Assembly (NCBI GenBank): GCA_020248985.1
Contig: JADCGL010000015.1
Coordinates: forward strand, 1-64,000
Reading direction: 5' to 3'
Origin: Telmatospirillum sp.
GTDB lineage: Bacteria > Pseudomonadota > Alphaproteobacteria > CACIAM-22H2
Length of the DNA stretch: 64,000 bases
Under the pieces are notes generated by a model, which ran no database searches, was not told the origin of the DNA, and saw only the letters and a list, made by a program, of their open reading frames with translations. Below are positions 37,201 through 44,557 of this stretch, piece by piece. The position numbers were made by a program, and so were the translations under genes. Each line of letters begins with the position of its first letter. Position 1 is the stretch's first letter.

Positions 37201-38799
37201 GCGGAAGAAATGGTGCAGGCCGCGGAACTTGTCCGACAGCACGGCGATGGGCGTGTCGTCGCCCATCGAGCCGACGGCTTCTTTGGCGTCCTCGACCATC
37301 GGATGCAGGATGAGTTCGAGGTCCTCGATCGTCCAGCCGACCGCGAGCATGCGCCGGCGCAGTTCGTCGCGCGACAGCTCCTGCTTCGGTTCGGCGTCTT
37401 CCTTGACGATCTGGTCGATGACCGTGATGTTGCGCGTCCAGTCGCCGAACGGGCGCGACTGGGCAAGCCATTCCTTGAGTTCGCCGTCGCGGTAGAATTT
37501 GCCTTCGGCCAGATTGACCGCGATCATTTGGCCCGGGCCCACGCGGCCCTTTTCGACGACCGTCTGCTCGTCGACCTTGACCATGCCCGCTTCCGAGCCC
37601 ACGACCAGCAGACCGTCGCCGGTGATCGTGTAGCGGCACGGGCGCAGACCGTTGCGGTCCATGCCGGCCAGCACCCATTTGCCGTCGGTGCAGGCAAGCG
37701 CGGCCGGGCCGTCCCACGGCTCCATGACCGAGTTCGCGTAAGCGTACATGTTGCGGATGTGCTGCGGCGTCTTGTCCGCATAGGACCAAGCCTGCGGCAC
37801 CATCATGGTCTTGACCATCGGCAACGCGCGTCCGCCGCGCACAAGCAGCTCGAACACATTGTCCATCTGCGCGGAATCCGAGCCCGGCTGCACGACGGGC
37901 TTGAGGTCGTCCACCATGGCGCCGAGGGAGTCATGCGCCATGCGCGTTTCGTGGCTCTTCATCCAGTTCACGTTGCCGCGCACAGTGTTGATCTCGCCGT
38001 TGTGCGCAAGCGTGCGGAAGGGCTGGGCCAGGCGCCAGGTCGGGAACGTGTTGGTCGAATAGCGCTGGTGGTAGATGGCAAAGGACGAGACGAAACGCTC
38101 GTCGTTGAGATCGGGATAGAACACCGACAGGGCCTCGGCGAGGAACATGCCCTTGTAGATGATCGAGCGGCACGACAGCGAGCAGATGTAGATGTCGACG
38201 ATGTTCTCGGCGAGCGCCTGCTTTTCGATGCGGCGGCGGATCACGTAGAGATCGAGCTCGAACTGGTCGTCGGGCGCGTTGCGCACGTTGTGGACCATGA
38301 TCTGTTCGATCTCGGGGCGCGTGGCATTGGCCTTTTCGCCGCATACCGACGTGTCGATCGGCACCTGGCGCCAACCGTAGACGGCGTAGCCCATCTTCAG
38401 AATTTCGGTTTCGACGATCGTGCGGCAGCGCTCCTGCGCGTCGAGATCGTTGCGCGGCAAAAACACCTGGCCCACCGCAACGCGCGCGGCAGACGGGGTA
38501 ACGCCCTGGCGCTCGATATGCGCTTTGAAAAAATCCTGCGGGATTTCGATGTGGATGCCCGCACCGTCGCCGGTCTTGCCGTCGGCATCGACGGCCCCGC
38601 GATGCCACACGGCCTTGAGTGCGGCAATGCCCGCTTCGACGACCGACCTGCGCGGTTTGCCGTCGATTGCGACGACAAGACCCACGCCGCACGCATCGTG
38701 CTCGTCCGTGGGATCGTAGGCGTGGCCCGCTTCGAGCTTGGCGGCATTGGCCCGATAGTCGCGCGCAAAAATCTCGCCGTCGTTGAGTTGGTCGGTCAT
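34243..38799 (-). CDS. gltB: Glutamate synthase (NADPH) large subunit
   Basis: 1518 residues from the ATG at 38799. Makes two glutamates from glutamine and 2-oxoglutarate. Residues 1-36 form a propeptide; Cys37 in DEHDACGVGL is the nucleophile of the class II glutaminase domain. This matches the Azospirillum enzyme, which also has a 36-residue propeptide. The FMN/synthase part has KSDSGEGGEDP, ISPPPHHDIYSIEDLAQLI and GLPWEMGLSETNQVL. The 3Fe-4S Cys cluster is CIMVRQCHSNTCPVGVC. The C-terminal beta-helix (GXXGXXX repeats, e.g. GGTIVVRT, GGTVAILG) follows. Preceded by gltD with a 14-base gap. Confidence 0.97.
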   Translation of the reverse strand: MTDQLNDGEIFARDYRANAAKLEAGHAYDPTDEHDACGVGLVVAIDGKPRRSVVEAGIAALKAVWHRGAVDADGKTGDGAGIHIEIPQDFFKAHIERQGVTPSAARVAVGQVFLPRNDLDAQERCRTIVETEILKMGYAVYGWRQVPIDTSVCGEKANATRPEIEQIMVHNVRNAPDDQFELDLYVIRRRIEKQALAENIVDIYICSLSCRSIIYKGMFLAEALSVFYPDLNDERFVSSFAIYHQRYSTNTFPTWRLAQPFRTLAHNGEINTVRGNVNWMKSHETRMAHDSLGAMVDDLKPVVQPGSDSAQMDNVFELLVRGGRALPMVKTMMVPQAWSYADKTPQHIRNMYAYANSVMEPWDGPAALACTDGKWVLAGMDRNGLRPCRYTITGDGLLVVGSEAGMVKVDEQTVVEKGRVGPGQMIAVNLAEGKFYRDGELKEWLAQSRPFGDWTRNITVIDQIVKEDAEPKQELSRDELRRRMLAVGWTIEDLELILHPMVEDAKEAVGSMGDDTPIAVLSDKFRGLHHFFRQNFSQVTNPPIDSLRERRVMTLRTRLGNLGNILDEDESQCRLLQLESPVLLNEEFDAMRAYMGATAIEVDCTFDPAAGEWALRDALKRVQREAEDGVRGGAVHVVLSDKNQGPNKAPIPMILAAGGVHTHLVRQQLRTFTSLNVRTGECLDVHFFAVLIGVGATTVNAYLAQEAIADRHRRGLFEGLSLKDAVNRYRKAIDEGLLKTMSKMGISIVSSYRGGYNFETVGLSRTLISEFFPGMASRISGIGLKGIQKKAAELHGRAFREDVIALPVGGFYRYRKSGEAHFWEGELIHTLQRAVERDSYAIYRDFSDGCRKLPPINLRDLLDFKPGRKAIPVDEVESITEIRKRLIAPGISLGALGPEAHETLSIAMNRIGAKSDSGEGGEDPARYKPRPNGDNPSSAIKQVASGRFGVTAEYLNNCRELEIKVAQGAKPGEGGQLPGSKVTDLIARLRHSTPGVTLISPPPHHDIYSIEDLAQLIYDLKQINPEAAVCVKLVARSGIGTIAAGVAKAKADAILISGHVGGTGASPQSSIKYAGLPWEMGLSETNQVLTLNRLRHRVKLRVDGGIRTGRDVVIGAMLGADEFGIGTASLVAMGCIMVRQCHSNTCPVGVCTQDPKLRAKFDGSPEKVVNLFSFVAEEVREILASLGFKSLRDVIGRSDLLTQVLRGDESLDDLDLNPLLVQADPGEYPRYCTLEGRNEVPETLDEQMIADAAPALEGGEKMQLEYNIRNVYRAIGTKLSSKITRKYGMTGLKPGHITVRLRGSAGQSLGAFAVQGMKLEVFGDANDYVGKGLSGGTIVVRTTTSSPLVSNKNTIIGNTVLYGATAGRLFAAGQAAERFGVRNSGAVAVVEGCGSNGLEYMTGGTVAILGAVGDNFAAGMTGGMAFVYDAEGTFADRVNDETVIVQKVETAHWEGVLKELIEEHARETQSQHARQILADWDREIGKFRQIVPKEMLARLAHPVRRADQRRPGKGVGAD

Positions 38800-38813
38800 G
38801 GGCTGGTTTCCCT

Positions 38814-40289
38814 CTACTCGGCCGCGACAGAAACGGGTGCGGCTTTGGCGGCGAGATATTTGTGGATGGCGGCGGCGGCGTCTTTGCCGTCGCGGATGGC
38901 CCACACGACGAGCGATGCGCCGCGCACGATGTCGCCGGCGGCGAACACGCCGTCGATCGCCGTCATCATCGTACGGTGGTTGACCTTCAACGTGCCCCAG
39001 CGCGTGACGGCGAGTTCGGGTGCGCCGAACATTGTCGGCACGTCTTCGGGGTCGAAGCCCAACGCTTGGATCGCCAAGTCGCAGGGCAGATCGAAGCTGC
39101 TCTCCTCGATCTTTTCGGGCAGCTGGCGGCCGGTGGCATCGGCAATGCCGAGGCGCATGCGGTAGGCGCGCACGGCTCCCACGGCCTCGGCGCCCGTCTT
39201 CTTTTTTGCCTTGCCGGACTTGGCGAGGAACGCTTCGGGGGCGGCGAGCCACACGAATTCAACGCCCTCTTCTTCGGCGTTGTAGACCTCGCGCTGCGAG
39301 CCCGGCATGTTCTTCTTGTCGCGGCGATAGAGGCATTTGACCGACTTCGCCCCTTGGCGCACGGCCGTGCGCACGCAATCCATCGCCGTGTCGCCGCCGC
39401 CGATCACGACGACGTTTTTGCCGGACGCATCGAGCGTGCCGTCGTCGAATTCCGGCACGTCGTCGCCGAGGCCCTTGCGGTTCGACGCCGTGAGATACGT
39501 CATCGCGGGCACGATGTTGGCAAGGCCCACGCCGGGGGCTTCGATCGCGCGCGCCTTGTACACACCCGTCGCCACGAGGAGCGCGTCGTGCTTGGCGCGC
39601 AATTCGGCGAGCGTGGCGTCGCGGCCCACTTCGAAGTTGAGATGGAATTTGATGTTGCTGTCTTCGAACAGCTTCTGGCGGCGCTGCACGACCTCTTTTT
39701 CGAGTTTGAAATTCGGGATGCCGTAAATCATGAGGCCGCCCGCACGGTCGTAGCGGTCGTAGACATGCACCTGGTAGCCCTTGCGGCGCAGCGCGTCGGC
39801 GGCGGCCAAACCGCCGGGGCCCGCACCGATGATGCCGATCGACTGCGCGCGCTCTTGCGGCGGAGCGATGGGCTTGACCCAGCCTTTTTCGAACGCGGTA
39901 TCGGTGATGTATTTTTCGACCGAGCCGATCGTGACGGAATCGAAGCCCTTCTCGATCACGCAATTGCCTTCGCACAGACGGTCTTGCGGGCAAATGCGGC
40001 CGCAGATTTCCGGAAACGTGTTGGTCGCCTGGCTGATCTCATAGGCCTCTTCAAGCCGGTTTTCGGCCGTGAGCTTCAGCCAATCCGGAATGTTGTTCGA
40101 AACCGGGCAATGGATCTGGCAGAACGGCACGCCGCATTGCGAGCAACGCCCGGCCTGGGCTTCGGCCTCGGTCTTGCTGAATTCAGCATAGATTTCGTTG
40201 AAATCGGCCGTGCGCTCGGCGGCGACGCGCTTTTGCGGCATTTTCTGGTCGCGATCGACGAAGTGCAGCATTTTGCCGGTGGTCGCCAT
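38814..40289 (-). CDS. gltD: Glutamate synthase small subunit
   Basis: 491 residues from the ATG at 40289 (AGGA about 9 bases upstream). GltD takes electrons from NADPH to the GltB synthase site via FAD and two 4Fe-4S clusters. Cys groups: CSQCGVPFCQIHCP near residue 49 and CGRICPQDRLCEGNC near residue 96. FAD-binding GIIGAGPGGLAAADAL near residue 152 and NADPH-binding VVVIGGGDTAMDCVRTA near residue 292. C-terminus: VFAAGDIVRGASLVVWAIRDG (read as FAAGDIVRGASLVVWAI). The gene order gltD-gltB is reversed from enterobacteria. A two-Met extension to 40295 is possible but less likely. Confidence 0.97.
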   Translation of the reverse strand: MATTGKMLHFVDRDQKMPQKRVAAERTADFNEIYAEFSKTEAEAQAGRCSQCGVPFCQIHCPVSNNIPDWLKLTAENRLEEAYEISQATNTFPEICGRICPQDRLCEGNCVIEKGFDSVTIGSVEKYITDTAFEKGWVKPIAPPQERAQSIGIIGAGPGGLAAADALRRKGYQVHVYDRYDRAGGLMIYGIPNFKLEKEVVQRRQKLFEDSNIKFHLNFEVGRDATLAELRAKHDALLVATGVYKARAIEAPGVGLANIVPAMTYLTASNRKGLGDDVPEFDDGTLDASGKNVVVIGGGDTAMDCVRTAVRQGAKSVKCLYRRDKKNMPGSQREVYNAEEEGVEFVWLAAPEAFLAKSGKAKKKTGAEAVGAVRAYRMRLGIADATGRQLPEKIEESSFDLPCDLAIQALGFDPEDVPTMFGAPELAVTRWGTLKVNHRTMMTAIDGVFAAGDIVRGASLVVWAIRDGKDAAAAIHKYLAAKAAPVSVAAE

Positions 40290-40380
40290 GGGCAAGGTCC
40301 TGACGCGAATGAAAAAGGGATCGATGTTCTAAGCCACGCCGAATTGCCGGAACAGTGAAAAATGGCACTTAGGGCAGTAT

Positions 40381-40409
40381 ATGGTAACTAATTTATGGGA
40401 GAAGTTCAA
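40381..40409 (-). promoter_or_regulatory. Candidate gltD promoter
   Basis: Minus strand: TTGAAC at 40409-40404, 17-base spacer, TACCAT at 40386-40381. Weak match, but it lies in the A/T-rich 249-base gap between gltD and the divergent DUF805 gene, which must hold both promoters. I saw no sigma54 site with correct spacing. Leader to gltD would be about 85 bases. Confidence 0.35.
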
Positions 40410-40430
40410 AAATGAGGCAGGTTTGTGAGT

Positions 40431-40459
40431 TTGTCGCGTTAAAAGAGACAATTTAATAC
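40431..40459 (+). promoter_or_regulatory. Candidate DUF805 promoter
   Basis: Plus strand: TTGTCG at 40431-40436, 17-base spacer, TAATAC at 40454-40459. The predicted transcription start (about 40466) lies in the palindrome at 40463-40474. The leader to DUF805 would be about 70 bases. Confidence 0.5.
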
Positions 40460-40462
40460 ATT

Positions 40463-40474
40463 TTCGGTACCGAA
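40463..40474. promoter_or_regulatory. 12-base perfect palindrome at DUF805 start site
   Basis: TTCGGTACCGAA is a perfect palindrome, placed 4 bases after the predicted -10 box of the DUF805 promoter in an A/T-rich region. The position is typical for a repressor operator. The binding protein is unknown. Confidence 0.45.
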
Positions 40475-40538
40475 TTTGCGATTTCCTGCACCGAACGAAA
40501 CTCCGTATACATCTTTCGTAAAGTTTTGCGGGGATGCA

Positions 40539-40907
40539 ATGGATTTTGTCACGGCCATCAAGACGTGCCTTGCGAAATATGTCGGCTTCGCAGGCCGCGC
40601 GCCGCGCAGCGAATACTGGTATTTCACGCTGTTCCTGGTCGTCGTTTCGATCGCGTTGGGGGCGGCTGGGCTCGACCAGGTCGGCAATTTCTTTTCCGTC
40701 GTGACCCTGCTGCCGAGCCTCGCCGTCGGCGTGCGCCGCCTGCACGATACCGACCGCTCCGGCTGGTGGCTTCTGCTGCTCCTTTTGCCGCTGGTCGGCA
40801 TGATCGTGCTGATCGTGTGGTTCGTCCGGCGCGGCACGCTAGGCGCCAATCGCTTCGGCGACGATCCGCTGCAGCAAGCCCGCGCCACCCTTCCTCCCGA
40901 CGCCTGA
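40539..40907 (+). CDS. DUF805 family membrane protein
   Basis: 122 residues from the ATG at 40539. DUF805 mark: FAGRAPRSEYWYFTLF (residues 17-32; the R-x-x-R-S-E-Y-W core) and VGVRRLHDTDRSGWWLLL (read as RRLHDTDRSGWW). There are three hydrophobic helices. The family is common and unstudied; function unknown. It is followed after 36 bases by the cNMP-binding membrane protein, probably in the same transcript. A triple 7-base repeat (GACGCCT) spans the stop codon. Confidence 0.88.
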   Translation: MDFVTAIKTCLAKYVGFAGRAPRSEYWYFTLFLVVVSIALGAAGLDQVGNFFSVVTLLPSLAVGVRRLHDTDRSGWWLLLLLLPLVGMIVLIVWFVRRGTLGANRFGDDPLQQARATLPPDA

Positions 40908-40919
40908 CGCCTGACGCCT
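40899..40919 (+). repeat. Three tandem copies of GACGCCT
   Basis: Three exact 7-base units at 40899-40905, 40906-40912 and 40913-40919. The DUF805 stop codon (40905-40907) straddles the first boundary; extra copies would leave the stop unchanged. Probably neutral slippage repeat. Confidence 0.7.
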
Positions 40920-40943
40920 TCAAACAGAGCCGGACACACGACC

Positions 40944-41555
40944 ATGGAGTCCACAATGTATCTTGGGGAAGCGGCTTTGTGCTTGGCGCTCGTGGCCGCC
41001 TTCCTGCAAACCATGCCGGCTCTCCGGCTCGCGGCCATGGCCGCCTGCATTGCGACGATGGCGGCTGGCTATGCCGAAGGTCTTGCGTGGCTGTGGATCG
41101 GGGCGGGCCTCGTGCTGCTCGTGCATGCGTGGCGCTATGCCCAGGCGCGCGCCACGCTCGAACGGCTGACATCGGACGAGGCGCCCTCGCCCGCCGCCCT
41201 TTTCGCCTTCGTCAATCGCGAGACGCTGGCCCCCGGCCAGATCCTGTTCAAGCGCGGCGATCCAGGTGCGGAGATGTATCTGGTCGTCGAAGGCGAGATC
41301 GAAATCGTCGAACTCGGCAAGACGCTGAGCGCGGGCTCCGTGCTGGGCGAGGTCGCCCTCGTGGTGCCTTCGCACAAGCGCACGGCGACCGCGCGCGCCA
41401 AGACGAACGTCACGCTCGCGCGCATGACCAAGCGCGACATGGAATTGACGGCACTCCAGAACCCAACCTTCGGGTTCGAGTTGCTCAAGCTCGTCGCACG
41501 CCGCCTGTCGGACGACGTCGAACGGCTCGAACGGCGGATTGCCGGCAGCGTTTAG
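40944..41555 (+). CDS. Membrane protein with C-terminal cyclic-nucleotide-binding domain
   Basis: 203 residues from the ATG at 40944; a second Met (residue 5) is possible. Three hydrophobic helices cover about residues 5-64, then a cNMP-binding (CAP-ED) domain at 84-200. The phosphate-binding cassette reads GEVAL (E136) and KRTATA (R146), and the PGQILFKRGDPGAEMYLVVEGEIEI start is typical of the fold (read as ILFKRGDPGAEMYLVVEGE). There is no HTH, so it is not a Crp-type regulator, and no output domain. The outline (three helices plus cNMP domain) recalls Popeye-type proteins. Function unknown. It converges with the NDUFA9-like gene, with a 4-base overlap. Confidence 0.85.
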   Translation: MESTMYLGEAALCLALVAAFLQTMPALRLAAMAACIATMAAGYAEGLAWLWIGAGLVLLVHAWRYAQARATLERLTSDEAPSPAALFAFVNRETLAPGQILFKRGDPGAEMYLVVEGEIEIVELGKTLSAGSVLGEVALVVPSHKRTATARAKTNVTLARMTKRDMELTALQNPTFGFELLKLVARRLSDDVERLERRIAGSV

Positions 41556-42547
41556 GCCGGTGCGGCGAAACGCCCGCCTTTGCGGTAGGCGGCCAGGTAA
41601 ACGGGTGCGACCGCTTCCATCGCGGCGGGCTGGATGCACAAGGCTTCAAGCCCCGGCGCACCCGTGCCGATATTGTCGGTCTTCAGCAATTCGACCTGGT
41701 CGCGCGTGAGGAGCTTGATCGGCAGCATGCCCATCAGCGTGCCCTGGATTTCGGCGATCGGCCACGCGATGGGGATCAGGCCGCGATGTTTGCCGATCGT
41801 CTTCAGCAGAAACTCCATGAGTTCGCGGAAAGTGTAGACGGTGGGGCCGACCGCCTCATAGGTCTGGCCCTTGGCGCTGTCGTACGCGATCGCGCGCTCG
41901 ACGGCCGCCGCCACATCGTCGACATAAACGGGCTGGAACTTCGTGTGCCCGCCGCCGATCAGCGGCAAGGCCGGCGACCATGCCGCCATCTGCGCGAAGC
42001 GATTGAAGAAGCCGTCCTCGGCGCCGATCACGATCGAGGGGCGGATGATCGTGGCGTTCGGGAATGCGGCACGCACGCCGGCTTCGCCGGCGGCCTTGCT
42101 GCGCGCGTATTCGGATTTGGACGCAGCGTCCGCCCCAAGTGCGGAGAGTTGCACGAAGGACGTCGCACCCGCCGCAAAAGCAGCCTTGGCGAGGCGTGCG
42201 GCCCCGTCGGCCTGCAGTGCCTGGAAGGTCTGGCCGCCACTTTGGGCGAGAATGCCGACGAGGTTCACGACCGCATCCGCACCCTGCACGGCGGACGCAA
42301 GCGCTTCGTCGCTGTCGGTCAGATTCACGCGCATCGGGGCGATCTGCCCGACAGAACCCATCGTCTTCAGAAACGCACCCGCGACCGGATCGCGCATGCA
42401 AGCGCGCACGATGTAGCCCTGCTGCGCGAGACGCCGCACGACGTAGCGCCCGATGAAGCCCGAAGCGCCGAAAACCGTTGCGCGCCGAACCGGTCCGATC
42501 CCTGCCCCCATCTCTCTGGCCCCATCGCTTGAAATGCCCGATCCCAT
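41552..42547 (-). CDS. Complex I NDUFA9-subunit-like NAD(P)H-binding protein
   Basis: 331 residues from the ATG at 42547; a shorter start at 42511 (MGAGIGPVRR) is equally possible and neither has a strong ribosome binding site. Atypical SDR fold: ATVFGASGFIGRYVVRRL holds the GxxGxxG nucleotide motif, followed by RDPVAG and GADAVVNLVGILAQSG. Later AYDSAKGQTYEAVGPTVYTFRELMEF (read as TYEAVGPTVYTFRELM) is typical of alphaproteobacterial NDUFA9-like proteins. They are thought to be accessory to respiratory complex I or quinone metabolism; unproven here. The gene is not near nuo genes in this window. Confidence 0.85.
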   Translation of the reverse strand: MGSGISSDGAREMGAGIGPVRRATVFGASGFIGRYVVRRLAQQGYIVRACMRDPVAGAFLKTMGSVGQIAPMRVNLTDSDEALASAVQGADAVVNLVGILAQSGGQTFQALQADGAARLAKAAFAAGATSFVQLSALGADAASKSEYARSKAAGEAGVRAAFPNATIIRPSIVIGAEDGFFNRFAQMAAWSPALPLIGGGHTKFQPVYVDDVAAAVERAIAYDSAKGQTYEAVGPTVYTFRELMEFLLKTIGKHRGLIPIAWPIAEIQGTLMGMLPIKLLTRDQVELLKTDNIGTGAPGLEALCIQPAAMEAVAPVYLAAYRKGGRFAAPA

Positions 42548-42620
42548 GGCGATAGAGCCAAGCCCGGCACACGTCAAGTCCCACCCCCGGGGCCGCCCGA
42601 GCGCGGGCGCAAGGGAGCAT

Positions 42621-42650
42621 TTGACTTCGCCCCATTCTTCGGCGTAAAGA
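42621..42650 (+). promoter_or_regulatory. Promoter for tRNA-Leu
   Basis: TTGACT at 42621-42626, 18-base spacer, TAAAGA at 42645-42650. The start would be near 42657, about 19 bases before the mature tRNA 5' end. A similar TTGACTTCGC occurs in the kdsD promoter. Confidence 0.6.
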
Positions 42651-42675
42651 CGCGGCCTTGCGCACGAGACCCGGT

Positions 42676-42762
42676 GCCCGGGTGGCGGAATTGGTAGACG
42701 CGCTAGATTCAGGTTCTAGTGGCCGTAAGGTCGTGGAAGTTCGAGTCTTCTCTCGGGCACCA
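42676..42762 (+). tRNA. tRNA-Leu (anticodon CAG)
   Basis: 87 bases including an encoded CCA end. Acceptor arms GCCCGGG and CTCGGGC pair over 7 positions (one G-U). The anticodon stem CTAGA/TCTAG encloses a TTCAGGT loop, giving anticodon CAG for codon CUG, a major Leu codon in this GC-rich genome. A long variable arm (class II tRNA) and a TTCGAGT T-loop are present; the D-loop has GGCGGAATTGGTAGAC. Confidence 0.95.
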
Positions 42763-42787
42763 ACTTCTCCCCTTCGAACAGGGTCAA

Positions 42788-43405
42788 ATGGCAACGACCG
42801 TCCATCTGCATCAAGGCGACCTGCCCGACGGGCTCAAATTCGGCGCATCGGTCGCGATCGATTCCGAGACCATGGGCCTCCGCCCCGAGCGCGACCGGCT
42901 GTGCGTTGTGCAATTGTCGGGCGGCGACGGGACGGCGCATTGCGTGCGCTTTGCCAAGGGCAACTACAATGCCCCCAATCTCAAAGCGCTGCTGGCCGAT
43001 CCGGCAACGCTCAAAATCTTCCACTTCGCGCGTTTCGACGTGGCCGTATGCGCCAAATATCTCGGCGTGCGCGTGGCGCCTATCTACTGCACCAAAATCG
43101 CCTCGCGCCTCGTGCGCACCTTCACCGACCGGCACGGCCTAAAGGATCTGTGCCGCGATCTGATCGGCAAGGAACTGTCCAAAGAGCAGCAATCCTCGGA
43201 TTGGGGGGCGGCCGAACTCACCCAAGCGCAGCTCAATTATGCGGCAGCCGACGTGCTGCATCTGCATGCCCTCAAGGCCAAACTCGACGACATGCTCGCG
43301 CGCGAAGGCCGCACGCATCTGGCGCAAGCCTGCTTCGATTTCTTAGGCACGCGCGCCGATCTCGATCTGCTCGGCTGGAGCGAGGAAGACATCTTCGCAC
43401 ATTGA
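42788..43405 (+). CDS. rnd: Ribonuclease D, short form
   Basis: 205 residues from the ATG at 42788. DEDD 3'-5' exonuclease domain: AIDSETMGL (Asp-Glu of motif I), HFARFDVAV (motif II), and the YAAADVLHLHAL motif III with Asp. It stops after this domain; the C-terminal HRDC domains of E. coli RNase D are missing, as is usual in alphaproteobacteria. It trims stable RNAs such as tRNAs. It begins 25 bases after tRNA-Leu and precedes kdsD, as in many related genomes. Confidence 0.9.
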   Translation: MATTVHLHQGDLPDGLKFGASVAIDSETMGLRPERDRLCVVQLSGGDGTAHCVRFAKGNYNAPNLKALLADPATLKIFHFARFDVAVCAKYLGVRVAPIYCTKIASRLVRTFTDRHGLKDLCRDLIGKELSKEQQSSDWGAAELTQAQLNYAAADVLHLHALKAKLDDMLAREGRTHLAQACFDFLGTRADLDLLGWSEEDIFAH

Positions 43406-43407
43406 CG

Positions 43408-43423
43408 GCAGCAGTTTTGCTGC
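43408..43423 (+). repeat. Small hairpin after rnd
   Basis: GCAGCA and TGCTGC with a GTTT loop directly after the rnd stop. No T-run follows, so it is at most a weak terminator or 3' end stabiliser. Confidence 0.4.
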
Positions 43424-43493
43424 GGCGCAGCATGATATGCGTCTTATCCACAATCGTTACGATTTTTCCATACAAAACATTAACTTAGAGACA

Positions 43494-43523
43494 TTGACTT
43501 CGCGCCTCTTAAACAGGCATAAT
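43494..43523 (+). promoter_or_regulatory. Promoter for kdsD-lpt-rpoN genes
   Basis: TTGACT at 43494-43499, 18-base spacer, CATAAT at 43518-43523, in an A/T-rich 150-base gap. Transcription would start near 43530, leaving a leader of about 25 bases before kdsD. Best promoter candidate for the whole downstream string up to rpoN. Confidence 0.6.
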
Positions 43524-43537
43524 TCTTGCCTCGCGAT

Positions 43538-43550
43538 GGGAGGCCCTCCC
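43538..43550 (+). promoter_or_regulatory. Inverted repeat covering the kdsD ribosome binding site
   Basis: GGGAG-GCC-CTCCC. The only good Shine-Dalgarno sequence of kdsD (GGGAGG) lies in the 5' arm, so the hairpin could hide it in the RNA. The ATG is 5 bases after the 3' arm. Confidence 0.4.
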
Positions 43551-43555
43551 GGCCA

Positions 43556-44557
43556 ATGACAACGTTAAAAGCCTTATCGACTGCGGCAAATCCCGCGTCT
43601 GCGCGCGATCTTGCGGTTGCGCGACGTGCCATTGCGGTCGAACGCGCCGGGCTTGAAGCGCTGGAAGCCAGCCTTGACGCGAATTTCGTCGCCGCGATCG
43701 ATCGCATCGTCGATGCCCCCGGCCGCGTGGTCGTCTCCGGCATGGGCAAGTCGGGCCATGTCGCGCGCAAGATTGCGGCGACCTTCGCATCGACCGGCAC
43801 GCCTGCCCAGTTCGTGCATCCGGCCGAGGCGAGCCACGGCGATCTCGGCATGATCACGCCGGCAGACGTGGTCCTGGCCCTGTCCAATTCGGGCGAAACG
43901 GTCGAAATGACCGATCTCGTCGGCTATTCGCGCCGCTTTGCGATCCCGCTCATCGCCATCACGGCGCGCGAAAAATCGGCCCTTGCGACCGCAGCCGACA
44001 TCGTACTGCTCCTGCCGGCGGCCGAAGAAGCCTGCCCCGTGGGACTTGCACCCACGACCTCGACGACGATGCAGCTCGCACTCGGCGACGCGATCGCAGT
44101 GGCGCTGATGGAACGGCGCGGCTTCACGGCCGCCCATTTCCGCGAGTTCCATCCGCGCGGTGCCTTGGGCGCACGGCTCGCGAAGGTGGGCGATCTCATG
44201 CACACCGATCTGCCGCTCGCGAGCCCCGGCCAGAAAATGGCCGACGTGCTGATCAAGATGACGGCCAAGCGCTTCGGCTGCGTGGCGGTCGTCGATGCGC
44301 AAGGCTGGCTTGCCGGTATTGTCACCGACGGCGATTTGCGCCGCCACATGGCGCCCGACCTGCTCGACCGGCCTGTCGACGCGGTGATGACGCGCAATCC
44401 GCGCGCGGTCGCGCCCGACACGCTGGCGGCCGAAGCGCTTGCATTGATGAACGCGCACCAGATCACGGCGCTGTTCGCGTGCGAAACGCATGAAGGGCAA
44501 CGCCGCCCGGTCGGCATCCTGCATATCCACGATCTGCTGCGCGCAGGTGTTGCATGA
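43556..44557 (+). CDS. kdsD: Arabinose-5-phosphate isomerase
   Basis: 333 residues from the ATG at 43556. KpsF/GutQ/KdsD family: converts ribulose 5-phosphate to arabinose 5-phosphate, first step of Kdo for LPS. SIS domain: VVSGMGKSGHVARKIAATFASTG (read as GMGKSGHVARKIA), HPAEASHGDLGM, LALSNSGETVEM and the PTTSTTMQLALGDA stretch. Two CBS domains follow (MHTDLPL... and VMTRNPRAV...). Location at the head of the lptC-lptA-lptB genes supports the LPS role. The frame opens earlier at 43526 (TTG), but MTTLK fits better. Confidence 0.94.
   Translation: MTTLKALSTAANPASARDLAVARRAIAVERAGLEALEASLDANFVAAIDRIVDAPGRVVVSGMGKSGHVARKIAATFASTGTPAQFVHPAEASHGDLGMITPADVVLALSNSGETVEMTDLVGYSRRFAIPLIAITAREKSALATAADIVLLLPAAEEACPVGLAPTTSTTMQLALGDAIAVALMERRGFTAAHFREFHPRGALGARLAKVGDLMHTDLPLASPGQKMADVLIKMTAKRFGCVAVVDAQGWLAGIVTDGDLRRHMAPDLLDRPVDAVMTRNPRAVAPDTLAAEALALMNAHQITALFACETHEGQRRPVGILHIHDLLRAGVA

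Noticed and set aside
34276-39165. Open frame of 1629 codons opposite gltB
   Set aside because: It mirrors the gltB codons exactly, is low-complexity in composition, and gltB is certain.
40369-40384. TGGCAC...GC resembling a sigma54 promoter near gltD
   Set aside because: The GC of the -12 element is two bases too close, TTGC is missing, and it points away from gltD.
40899-40919. GACGCCT x3 as a phase-variation repeat
   Set aside because: The stop codon is fixed by the first copies, so copy-number change would not alter the protein.
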